DNA of 64,000 nt, from positions 1-64,000 of the forward strand of contig SFFD01000001.1 of assembly GCA_004556975.1 (NCBI GenBank). The letters run 5' to 3'. Origin of the DNA: Oscillospiraceae bacterium (lineage in GTDB: Bacteria > Bacillota > Clostridia > Oscillospirales > Ruminococcaceae). Below are positions 33,670 to 41,261 of this stretch, in pieces (position 1 is the first letter of the stretch; each line of letters begins with the position of its first letter). The notes beneath the pieces are model-generated. The model made no database searches and was not told where the DNA came from. It was given only the letters and a program-made list of their open reading frames with translations. The translations under genes and the position numbers were made by a program.

Positions 33670-35558
33670 TTATGAGTTGCCTTCTTATTTTTGTTAGCTT
33701 TTTTATTATTCTTGCCAACACTCTTGGGATAATAACGTCCGTTTTTGTCGGCAATATTTTTTGCGCGAAAATCTTCACGAACAAGGCAATTTTCTCCGCT
33801 TCCTATAAGGTCGTCGCGGTGAGCTTTGTGAAGCGCCTTGCGCACAAGTCCTGCGTTATCCGGCACAAAATATTGTAAAAGCGCCCGCTGCATGGCTTTC
33901 TCTTCCGGGTCGGTGGGCACATATACCTCTTTCATGGTGTATGGGTCGATTCCCGTGTAGAACATACAGGTGGAAACTGTTCCCGGAGTGGGGTAAAAAT
34001 CCTGCACCTGTTCCGGACGAAGATTGTACTTTTTAAGGAACTGCGCTACGGCGACGGCATCTTTGACGGTGCTTCCGGGATGTGACGACATAAGATAGGG
34101 AACAAGGTACTGTTCTTTTTTAGCGGAACGGGTAAGCTCCATAAAGCGGCTTTGAAATTTAAGATATGTTTCAATATGCGGCTTGCCCATAAGGTCAAGA
34201 ACGCCGGCGCTGCAATGCTCCGGAGCAACCTTAAGATGTCCGCTTACATGATATTTCACCAAATCTTTAAAGAAAGAATCGTCTTTGTCGGCCATTACAT
34301 AGTCATAGCGTATGCCGGAGCGGATGAAAACCGCTTTTACTTTTGGCAGGGCGCGCAGCTCCCGCAGAATTTCAAGATATTCGCTGTGGTCGGCAATAAG
34401 AGCGGGGCAGGGAGTTGGCGCAAGGCACTTTTTTCCGGGGCAAAGACCAAGCTTTATCTGCTTGTCGCAGGACGGACGGCGGAAATCCGCAGAAGGGCCG
34501 CCCACATCGTGAATGTACCCTTTAAACCGCGGGTCTTCAGTCATAAGCTTTGCTTCATTCAGAATTGATTCCTTGCTGCGCGAGGTGACATAACGCCCCT
34601 GGTGGAACGCAAGGGAACAGAAATTGCATCCGCCGAAGCAACCGCGGTTGTGAGTAATGGAAAACAGCACCTCGTCAAGAGCAGGCACGCCGCCCTGTTT
34701 TGCATAAACAGGGTGAAAATCACGCATATAGGGAAGACCGTAAACTTCGTCAAGCTCCTCACGGGTAAGAGATGCCGAGGGAGGATTCTGCACAAGCATA
34801 AGTTTTCCGTGGCGCTGAATAATGCGCTTTCCGCGGATATGGTCCTGCTCATCCTGCTGTTTACGGCAGGCAGCGGCATATTCGCGTTTGCTTTCGCAAA
34901 CCTTTTCAAAAGAAGGACATTCCACCGCCGGGCCGGGCTTATATTCCGTTACGGGAACAAGGTAGCAGGTACCGCGTATATTGTGCATTTCAGAGATTGA
35001 TTCGCCGGCGGCAAGCCTTTCGGCAATTTCAACGGTTTGGTGCTCGCCCATTCCGAAAGACAGCAAATCAGCGCCCGAATCCAAAAGCACGGAGGGCATG
35101 ACCTTGTTGCTCCAATAATCATAATGCGCGAACCGCCGAAGCGAAGCTTCAATTCCGCCGATGACAACGGGAACGTCAGGATAGATTGACTTTATCTTTT
35201 TGCTGTATACGGTGACAGCTCTGTCGGGGCGAAGACCGGCTTTTTTGCCGGGGGAGTACGCATCGTCATGGCGGCGGCGCTTTGCAACCGTATAGTGCGC
35301 GACCATAGAATCAAGGTTGCCTGCGTTTACAAAAAAGCCGAGGCGCGGCTTTCCGAATTTGGTAAAGTCAAAATTGTCCTTCCAGTTTGGCTGCGCAAGT
35401 ACGGCAACGCGGTACCCGCGGCTTTCAAGAAGGCGCGAGAGAATCGCGGCGCCAAACGTCGGGTGGTCAACATAGGCATCGCCCGTAACAAAGACAAAAT
35501 CGACTTCGTTCCAGCCGCGTTTTTTCATATCTTCACGGTTTATTGGCAAAAAAGGCAT
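33666..35558 (-). CDS. YgiQ family radical SAM protein
   Basis: The protein has 630 residues. The N-terminus PFLPINREDMKKRGW and FVTGDAYVDHPTFG are family-specific, and the cluster motif is GCFGGCNFCSLAFHQG (CxxxCxxC). The C-terminus is Lys/Asn-rich. It binds S-adenosylmethionine and a 4Fe-4S cluster; the reaction is unknown. ATG 35558 lies behind GGAGG. Confidence 0.92.
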   Translation of the reverse strand: MPFLPINREDMKKRGWNEVDFVFVTGDAYVDHPTFGAAILSRLLESRGYRVAVLAQPNWKDNFDFTKFGKPRLGFFVNAGNLDSMVAHYTVAKRRRHDDAYSPGKKAGLRPDRAVTVYSKKIKSIYPDVPVVIGGIEASLRRFAHYDYWSNKVMPSVLLDSGADLLSFGMGEHQTVEIAERLAAGESISEMHNIRGTCYLVPVTEYKPGPAVECPSFEKVCESKREYAAACRKQQDEQDHIRGKRIIQRHGKLMLVQNPPSASLTREELDEVYGLPYMRDFHPVYAKQGGVPALDEVLFSITHNRGCFGGCNFCSLAFHQGRYVTSRSKESILNEAKLMTEDPRFKGYIHDVGGPSADFRRPSCDKQIKLGLCPGKKCLAPTPCPALIADHSEYLEILRELRALPKVKAVFIRSGIRYDYVMADKDDSFFKDLVKYHVSGHLKVAPEHCSAGVLDLMGKPHIETYLKFQSRFMELTRSAKKEQYLVPYLMSSHPGSTVKDAVAVAQFLKKYNLRPEQVQDFYPTPGTVSTCMFYTGIDPYTMKEVYVPTDPEEKAMQRALLQYFVPDNAGLVRKALHKAHRDDLIGSGENCLVREDFRAKNIADKNGRYYPKSVGKNNKKANKNKKATHK

Positions 35559-35649
35559 AATAACCTCCGAAAAAATTTTTAACTGCAATAATTTTAGCAC
35601 AAAACGACACAATATAAAAGAGATTAAAAATGAATTAATAAATTTCAGG

Positions 35650-35678
35650 TTGACACAGGAACAAAAAAAGAATAAAAT
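35650..35678 (+). promoter_or_regulatory. Sigma-A promoter of the small membrane protein gene
   Basis: TTGACA (35650-35655), 17 bases, TAAAAT (35673-35678), 37 bases before the ATG. Confidence 0.85.
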
Positions 35679-35714
35679 TATTTTGAAAAAGAAGCTATGA
35701 AACGGGGGATATCA

Positions 35715-35927
35715 ATGAAAAAATTTATTTCCGCTGCGCTTGGTGCGGCAATGCCGTTTTTGCTTTCCGTTACTGCATTTGCCGGCGCGCCTTCTCCGTT
35801 TGAAGAATTTGAAGAAATGATGCACACAGGCGGCGACTTTATGATTTGGGTCTATGTTGCAGCAGGCGCTGCCGCTCTTGCGCTTATTGTGGGCATAATT
35901 ATCCTGGTAACGGGAAAGAAAAAATAA
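35715..35927 (+). CDS. Small exported single-pass membrane protein
   Basis: The protein has 70 residues. A signal peptide (MKKFISAALGAAMPFLLSVT, then AFAGAP) is followed by an acidic patch (FEEFEEMM) and one C-terminal membrane segment ending in GKKK. It has a near-consensus promoter and CGGGGG ribosome site and its own terminator, so it is a monocistronic gene. Function unknown. Confidence 0.75.
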   Translation: MKKFISAALGAAMPFLLSVTAFAGAPSPFEEFEEMMHTGGDFMIWVYVAAGAAALALIVGIIILVTGKKK

Positions 35928-35940
35928 ATCTAAAAAAAGC

Positions 35941-35973
35941 AAAAGCTGTACGAAAAATTCGTACAGCTTTTTG
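35941..35973 (+). terminator. Rho-independent terminator
   Basis: AAAAGCTGTACGAA / TTCGTACAGCTTTT with an AAA loop. Confidence 0.9.
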
Positions 35974-36051
35974 TATTTATACGCGCTAAATGAATTTAAA
36001 TATTGCCTTTCTACATAAACTCTGATAAAAGAAAAAACGGGAGGCGCTTTT

Positions 36052-36222
36052 ATGGGATGCAATGAAGCGGTGGCAACGGTTTACGCTCTTGCCTTTGCAA
36101 TAACGCAAAACCTTTCTGAAGAGCAAAGTTCATTTTTATCGGCAATATTCGTCCAGCTTGGGGATACCATTGCCTCAATTCTTGCCGGGAATGCACTTTG
36201 CGGAAGCAATCAGTGCGAATAG
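36052..36222 (+). CDS. Short helical protein of 56 residues
   Basis: An ATG nine bases after GGGAGG opens a 56-codon frame: MGCNEAVATVYALAFAITQN, then LSEEQSSFLSAIFVQLGDT and a Cys-containing end. It is helical and hydrophobic on one face, like short clostridial proteins with the ending LGDTLA (possibly the DUF6774 group; I am not sure). The 3' end overlaps the end of the convergent uracil-DNA glycosylase gene by 13 bases. Confidence 0.65.
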   Translation: MGCNEAVATVYALAFAITQNLSEEQSSFLSAIFVQLGDTIASILAGNALCGSNQCE

Positions 36223-36782
36223 GTGTCGGGACATATTTCATTTATCTTTTCCTGAAGAGCAAAAAAATCCTCCATGGCGTCGGGTTTGCTTCGCGGATTG
36301 CGCAAAAGCGCAGCCGGATGAAAAGTGCCCATAACAAGGCGGCCGTTCTTTTCGATAAACTGACCGTGCTCTTTTGTTACCTTGAAATTCGGGTCAATAA
36401 AGCGTATTGCCGCCACCCTTCCAAGACATACAATGATTTTTGGGTTTATAAGCTCAATCTGTGTGTTCAGCCAATCGCGGCAGGCGGCAACTTCGTCATC
36501 TTCCGGGTCGCGGTTCTTCGGCGGGCGGCATTTTACCATGTTCGCAATGTATATGTTGTCTTTTCGTGAAAGACCGACTACTTCAAGCATTTTATCAAGC
36601 AAAATTCCGCCGCGGCCGACAAAAGGTTCGCCGCGCAGGTCCTCCTGCTCGCCGGGGCCTTCGCCGATAAAAAGAACATCGGCATTAGGGTTGCCTATGC
36701 CAAAGACAACATTTGTACGGGTGGAGCAAAGCTTGCATTTTTGACAGCCGAGGCACTCGGCACGAAGCTCTTCAAGATTCAT
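36210..36782 (-). CDS. Family 4 uracil-DNA glycosylase (iron-sulfur type)
   Basis: The protein has 190 residues. GEGPGEQEDLRGEPFVGRGG is the catalytic motif A, and GTFHPAALLRNP is motif B with the active His. Cysteines at CLGCQKCKLC, VKCRPPKN and AACRDW are suitable for the 4Fe-4S cluster of family 4/5. It removes uracil from DNA to start base-excision repair. It is a single gene with its start about 60 bases from the amidase end. Confidence 0.92.
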   Translation of the reverse strand: MNLEELRAECLGCQKCKLCSTRTNVVFGIGNPNADVLFIGEGPGEQEDLRGEPFVGRGGILLDKMLEVVGLSRKDNIYIANMVKCRPPKNRDPEDDEVAACRDWLNTQIELINPKIIVCLGRVAAIRFIDPNFKVTKEHGQFIEKNGRLVMGTFHPAALLRNPRSKPDAMEDFFALQEKINEICPDTYSH

Positions 36783-36867
36783 GACATTTCCTCCGAAAAA
36801 TTTATAAAAATATCATATAGCAAAACCGGAGGATTGGCAAGAGAAAACAGCAAAAAATCTTGCGTGC

Positions 36868-37608
36868 TCAAAGAATGTCGATATAATCGGCGTTTGCAAA
36901 ACCGATTGTACCGTTATAGTTTATTGTATACCAATTTTTCCATTGACCGAGCACCGTGAGCACGGCTCCGCGGGGCGCGGAACCTATTATCGTGCTCGAA
37001 ATATCGGGCTTGCTGCGGATATTAAGATTGCCCGTGCTCGTAACTACGCGGCCTGTTTGCGGTGCTTGAGGCGGAACAAGCGGTAAACCGAAATATTCCG
37101 TCATTGAAAGCGCAAGCTTTTCTGCAATTTCTTCAAGATTTGAGGTTATCCACCGGGCGTCTTCGGCGTTATCGTGATATCCGATTTCTACAAGTACCGC
37201 AGGCGCTTTGGTTCGGGTTACTTCGCCAAGTCTTGTGGTTTGCTCGGCACGCACTTTGTCGGGAAGAGGATATATGCTGCGCAGGTTGTCCGCAATAAGC
37301 GAAGCGGCGCGGCGGCCGTTTACGCTGTTTGGCGCATAAAAGGCAATTATTCCGCGCGCCGTTCCGTATTTTCCTTCCGGCGCGGCGTTTGAATGAAGCG
37401 CAAGGTGAAAATTGTAGTTTCCCGAATTGGAAGCTCTGATTGAAGAAGCGGCGGTCATCTGCGGCGTGTTCCTTACATATTTTATACCCGAAGAGGTAAG
37501 CCACGGCTCCAGTTCGTCCGCAAGAAGGTTCATCCAGTATTCTTCAGAACCGCCTGAAACATAGATGTTGGATTCCTGAGTTGAGGGACTTAAATATATG
37601 GTGGGCAT
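36868..37608 (-). CDS. N-acetylmuramoyl-L-alanine amidase with SH3b domain, no signal peptide
   Basis: The protein has 246 residues. An Amidase_3 domain (about 1-175) has ALHSNA and VLVEIGYHDN; the C-terminal SH3b domain (GNLNIRSKPDISSTIIGSAP ... GTIGFANADYIDIL) would bind cell wall. The first histidine motif seems altered: the N-terminus YLSPSTQESN replaces the usual GHGG. No signal peptide is seen, unlike the 807-residue amidase at 16.8-19.2 kb. Similar proteins act in spore or endolysin contexts. GGAGG precedes the ATG. Confidence 0.82.
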   Translation of the reverse strand: MPTIYLSPSTQESNIYVSGGSEEYWMNLLADELEPWLTSSGIKYVRNTPQMTAASSIRASNSGNYNFHLALHSNAAPEGKYGTARGIIAFYAPNSVNGRRAASLIADNLRSIYPLPDKVRAEQTTRLGEVTRTKAPAVLVEIGYHDNAEDARWITSNLEEIAEKLALSMTEYFGLPLVPPQAPQTGRVVTSTGNLNIRSKPDISSTIIGSAPRGAVLTVLGQWKNWYTINYNGTIGFANADYIDIL

Positions 37609-37827
37609 AATGATACCTCCTGATTTGCATTATGATATATTATACTTGGTGCGGGTAAAAATAATTACAAAAAGGTGTTTACATATAAATTCGGACGGAT
37701 TTATGGTAAAATACAATATAAATGAATAATATTTCGGCAAAAAACTATGAAAATAGTAAATGGAAATGAAAACTGCTTTTTGATATACTGTATTATTGGT
37801 TATATATTGTTTAGTGTAAAGGAGCAA

Positions 37828-38841
37828 ATGATTACGGAGCAATTACTTGATATTGGCAGAATGGAAAATGCCATTGCGCTTTTTGGAAGCTTTGATGAGA
37901 ATGTAAAGCTTATTGAAAAAGAATTCAGCGTGGCAATAGTTAATCGCGGAACACAGATTAAAATATCCGGAGAGGCGGAAAATGTTTCCCTTGCCGGTAA
38001 GGCAATGCAGGGGCTCTTACAGATTGTAAACCGCGGTGAGCAGCTTAATGACCAGAATGTTCGCTATATTATAGCCCTTGTAAAAGAGGGTAACGAGGAA
38101 AAGGTAAAGGATATCGGTTCCGACTGTGTTTGCATAACTTCAAGGGGCAGACCGATAAAGGCAAAAACCCTTGGGCAAAAAGCATATCTTGAAGCAATAA
38201 AAAAGAACACGATAACAATAGGCGTCGGCCCTGCGGGCACCGGAAAAACCTATCTTACCGTGGCAATGGCCGTGCGCTGTTTTCGCGACCAGGAAGTAAA
38301 CAGGATTATTCTTACCCGTCCGGCAGTGGAAGCGGGCGAAAAGCTGGGCTTTTTGCCGGGCGACCTTCAGAATAAAGTTGACCCATATCTACGCCCGCTT
38401 TATGACGCGCTTTTTGAAATGCTTGGCACCGAAAATTACCAAAGACTTGTGGAACGCGGAAATATTGAGGTTGCGCCATTGGCATATATGCGCGGCCGTA
38501 CTCTTGACGATTCATTTATCATACTTGACGAAGCACAGAACACAACTCCGGAGCAGATGAAGATGTTTCTTACAAGGCTCGGTTTCAATTCAAAAGCAGT
38601 AATCAACGGAGATATTACACAGATTGATTTGCCTTCTGTTAAAAAAAGCGGTCTTGCAGAGGCTATGACCGTGCTTAAAGACATAGACGACATTGCACTT
38701 ATAAAATTCACCGACAGGGATGTTGTGCGTCATCGCCTGGTACAGAACATAATCAAGGCATATGAAAAATATTATGAGGGAAAGGCAAAAGAGAATGGCA
38801 ATCGCAAAAGTTATTATATCAAACAGACAGAAAGAAATTAA
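37828..38841 (+). CDS. phoH: PhoH family ATPase
   Basis: The protein has 337 residues. Walker A is GVGPAGTGKTYLTVAMAV, Walker B FIILDEAQNTTPEQM, followed by GDITQIDLP and GLAEAMTVL. PhoH-like proteins are predicted RNA-associated ATPases, and the gene next door to ybeY is conserved in Firmicutes. ATG 37828 is preceded by AAAGGAG; a longer frame from 37747 is not supported by a ribosome site. It begins a unit that runs through ybeY, era, yqzL, recO, mutS2 and a methyltransferase. Confidence 0.92.
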   Translation: MITEQLLDIGRMENAIALFGSFDENVKLIEKEFSVAIVNRGTQIKISGEAENVSLAGKAMQGLLQIVNRGEQLNDQNVRYIIALVKEGNEEKVKDIGSDCVCITSRGRPIKAKTLGQKAYLEAIKKNTITIGVGPAGTGKTYLTVAMAVRCFRDQEVNRIILTRPAVEAGEKLGFLPGDLQNKVDPYLRPLYDALFEMLGTENYQRLVERGNIEVAPLAYMRGRTLDDSFIILDEAQNTTPEQMKMFLTRLGFNSKAVINGDITQIDLPSVKKSGLAEAMTVLKDIDDIALIKFTDRDVVRHRLVQNIIKAYEKYYEGKAKENGNRKSYYIKQTERN

Positions 38842-39286
38842 AATACCTGCCGGAGTACGCCTTCTTATGCGGCGTTGCTGCCAGGCTGTGCTGCAAACAG
38901 AGGGATTCCCTGAACCGGTCGAAATATGCATAAGCTTTATTTCAAACGAGGAAATAAAAAAGCTTAACCGTGAATTCCGCGGCGTGGACGCCGTTACCGA
39001 CGTACTTTCATTTCCATTAGGAGAAAACGGAGTCTATGACCGTAATCCGGATACCGGCGCCCTGCAGCTTGGCGACATTGCCATTTCAATGCAGAAAGCG
39101 GAACAGCAGGCGGAACAATACGGACATACTTTGCAAAGAGAGGTTGCTTATCTGACTGTACATTCAACACTGCATCTGCTTGGCTATGACCATGTTAACG
39201 GCGGTCTTGAACAGGTAAGAATGAGAGAAAGAGAAGAAGCTGTGCTTGCAAAGCTTGGACTTGAGCGCAGCGCAAGCTATGTATGA
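38795..39286 (+). CDS. ybeY: Endoribonuclease YbeY
   Basis: The protein has 163 residues. The zinc motif HSTLHLLGYDH (H3xGH type) and VDAVTDVLSFPL are diagnostic. YbeY matures the 3' end of 16S rRNA and takes part in ribosome quality control. ATG 38795 is nine bases after GAGGGAAAGG and lies inside the end of phoH (47-base overlap). Confidence 0.95.
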   Translation: MAIAKVIISNRQKEIKIPAGVRLLMRRCCQAVLQTEGFPEPVEICISFISNEEIKKLNREFRGVDAVTDVLSFPLGENGVYDRNPDTGALQLGDIAISMQKAEQQAEQYGHTLQREVAYLTVHSTLHLLGYDHVNGGLEQVRMREREEAVLAKLGLERSASYV

Positions 39287-39300
39287 CGGAGTGTAAAACG

Positions 39301-40212
39301 ATGAATTTTAAAGATTTTGATACCAAATCTGCGTTTATTGCCATTGTCGGCCGCCCGAACGTGGGAAAAAGCTCGCTGCTCAACGCCCTTGTGGGCGAAA
39401 AAGTCGCGGCTGTTTCCGCAAAGCCCCAGACAACCCGAACAAGAATTACCGGTATTCTTACAAAAGACAAGACTCAGTTCGTGTTTATTGATACTCCCGG
39501 TCTTCATAAACCGAGAACAAAGCTTGCCGACTTTATGGTAAAACAGGTTGGAGATTCCGTTTCCGACGTTGACCTTGCGGTGCTTGTTACGGAGCCGAAG
39601 GGTGAAATCTGTGCGGCGGAAAAAGAGCTTATGCAGCGCTTTAAGGATTTGCATATGCCCGCCATTCTTTGCGTAAACAAAATAGATACTCTGGAGCACA
39701 AGGAAGAAATGCTTGAAAAAATAGCATTATTTTCAAAAGAGTTTGACTTTGAGCAGGTTGTGCCGATTTCCGCACTGCAAAACGACGGAATAGATATTCT
39801 TGTTTCTGTTTTGGACGGCTATGCCAAACCGGGCCCGCATTATTTTGCCGATGATTCCCTTACCGACCAGCCAGAAAGAGCAATAGTTGCAGAGCTTATC
39901 CGCGAGCGTATTCTTGTGGACCTTGAAAATGAAGTGCCGCACGGCGTTGCCGTTTCCATTGAATCCATGAAGGAGCGGGAAGACAAAGACATAGTGGATA
40001 TAGACGCAATGATTTATTGCGAAAAGGACAGCCACAAAGGCATTATTATAGGAAAAAAGGGAGCTATGCTCAAAAAAATAGGCACCGAAGCGCGAAGCAG
40101 CATAGAACGCTTTTTGGGCTGCAGAGTTAATCTTCAGTGCTGGGTAAAGGTAAAAGAGGATTGGCGCAACCGCGAGGGACTGCTTCGCAATTTCGGATTT
40201 ACCGAGGAATAA
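39301..40212 (+). CDS. era: GTPase Era
   Basis: The protein has 303 residues. G1 GRPNVGKSS, G3 DTPGLHKPR, G4 NKID, and the C-terminal KH domain (IIGKKGAMLKKIGTEAR) are present. Era binds the 3' end of 16S rRNA and assists 30S assembly. ATG 39301 is nine bases after GGAG; an ATG at 39283 also overlaps the ybeY stop. Confidence 0.96.
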   Translation: MNFKDFDTKSAFIAIVGRPNVGKSSLLNALVGEKVAAVSAKPQTTRTRITGILTKDKTQFVFIDTPGLHKPRTKLADFMVKQVGDSVSDVDLAVLVTEPKGEICAAEKELMQRFKDLHMPAILCVNKIDTLEHKEEMLEKIALFSKEFDFEQVVPISALQNDGIDILVSVLDGYAKPGPHYFADDSLTDQPERAIVAELIRERILVDLENEVPHGVAVSIESMKEREDKDIVDIDAMIYCEKDSHKGIIIGKKGAMLKKIGTEARSSIERFLGCRVNLQCWVKVKEDWRNREGLLRNFGFTEE

Positions 40213-40297
40213 AATTTAGTTTAAATTACCTCACATAAGAAATTTTCATGCTCATAAAATAACTGTGAAAGAAACTTTTTTATGCGGGGTAAAAGTT

Positions 40298-40516
40298 ATG
40301 AACGAAAAAGCATGGAGCAATTTTGAAAAAACCGGAAGCGTTATGGACTATCTGAATTACAGGCTTTCTGCTCCGGAGGCGCATACGCGTGCGGTAAGAA
40401 TAGAAATGCCGAGAGGAATAGGCGCTTTTGACTGTAAAAAGCGCCACATTACCGCCGGGAGAGTGAACAATGCAGATAAAGACAAAGGCAATAGTTCTTC
40501 GGGCACAGGATTATAA
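40298..40516 (+). CDS. YqzL-like small protein between era and recO
   Basis: The protein has 72 residues. The first part (AWSNFEKTGSVMDYLNYR) matches the pattern of B. subtilis YqzL (W-x-x-F-x-x-T-G-x-x-x-x-Y-L), which lies at the same place between era and recO. Here the protein is longer (YqzL has about 47 residues), and its end overlaps recO by 47 bases. Function unknown. GGGG lies before the ATG. Confidence 0.7.
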   Translation: MNEKAWSNFEKTGSVMDYLNYRLSAPEAHTRAVRIEMPRGIGAFDCKKRHITAGRVNNADKDKGNSSSGTGL

Positions 40517-41261
40517 CGAAAATGACAAGCTGCTCACGCTTCTTACGGAGAAAAGAGGGCTTGTTTTTGCATATGTTTTTGGCGCAAGAAAGATGAAAAG
40601 CCGCCTTTCTTCAGTATGCTCGATGCTTTCTTACGGAGAATTCGTTCTTTTTGAAAACAAAGGAAAGTATAATGTCGACAGCGCGGAAAGCGAGCGGCTT
40701 TTTTTCGGAATTCGCCAGGATTTGGAAAAGCTTTCTTACGCAAGCTATTTTTGCGAGCTTTGCTCGGGTATTATTCCCGCAGAGGAACCTGCGGAAGATA
40801 TGCTTCGGCTGCTGCTCAACACTTTACATATGCTGGAAAACAGAAAGCTGCCCGCACAGCAGCTTAAAGCAATTTTTGAGCTTCGGGCGATGTGCATAAC
40901 CGGTTATGCGCCTAATCTTGTGGCATGTTCCGAATGCGGCCGTTACGATAAAGATATGCTCTGGTTTAATTTGGAACAGGGCTGTGTCACATGTATGGAC
41001 TGTAAGCCGGAAGGCGATGCGCAGTACGATATGCCTATGCAAAAGGCCGTGTTCCTTGCGGCAAGACACATTGTCTATGCTCCGGCAGAGAAGCTTTTTT
41101 CGTTCAGGCTTGGCGAAAAAGCAGCGGAGGAGCTTTCATTTATAACGGAAAAATATACCGCGCTTCAAACGGATAAAAAATACCCGACCCTTGAATTTTT
41201 GAATTCCTCAAAAGATATATTCAAGCAACCTTTCTTTGGTACAAAAGAGGTGGAAAAATGA
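40470..41261 (+). CDS. recO: DNA repair protein RecO
   Basis: The protein has 263 residues. The N-terminal OB fold begins KTKAIVLRAQDYNENDKLLT; a zinc site is visible (CSECGRYDKDMLWFNLEQGC, then CMDC). RecO with RecR helps load RecA on gapped DNA. It overlaps the mutS2 start by four bases. Confidence 0.94.
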   Translation: MQIKTKAIVLRAQDYNENDKLLTLLTEKRGLVFAYVFGARKMKSRLSSVCSMLSYGEFVLFENKGKYNVDSAESERLFFGIRQDLEKLSYASYFCELCSGIIPAEEPAEDMLRLLLNTLHMLENRKLPAQQLKAIFELRAMCITGYAPNLVACSECGRYDKDMLWFNLEQGCVTCMDCKPEGDAQYDMPMQKAVFLAARHIVYAPAEKLFSFRLGEKAAEELSFITEKYTALQTDKKYPTLEFLNSSKDIFKQPFFGTKEVEK

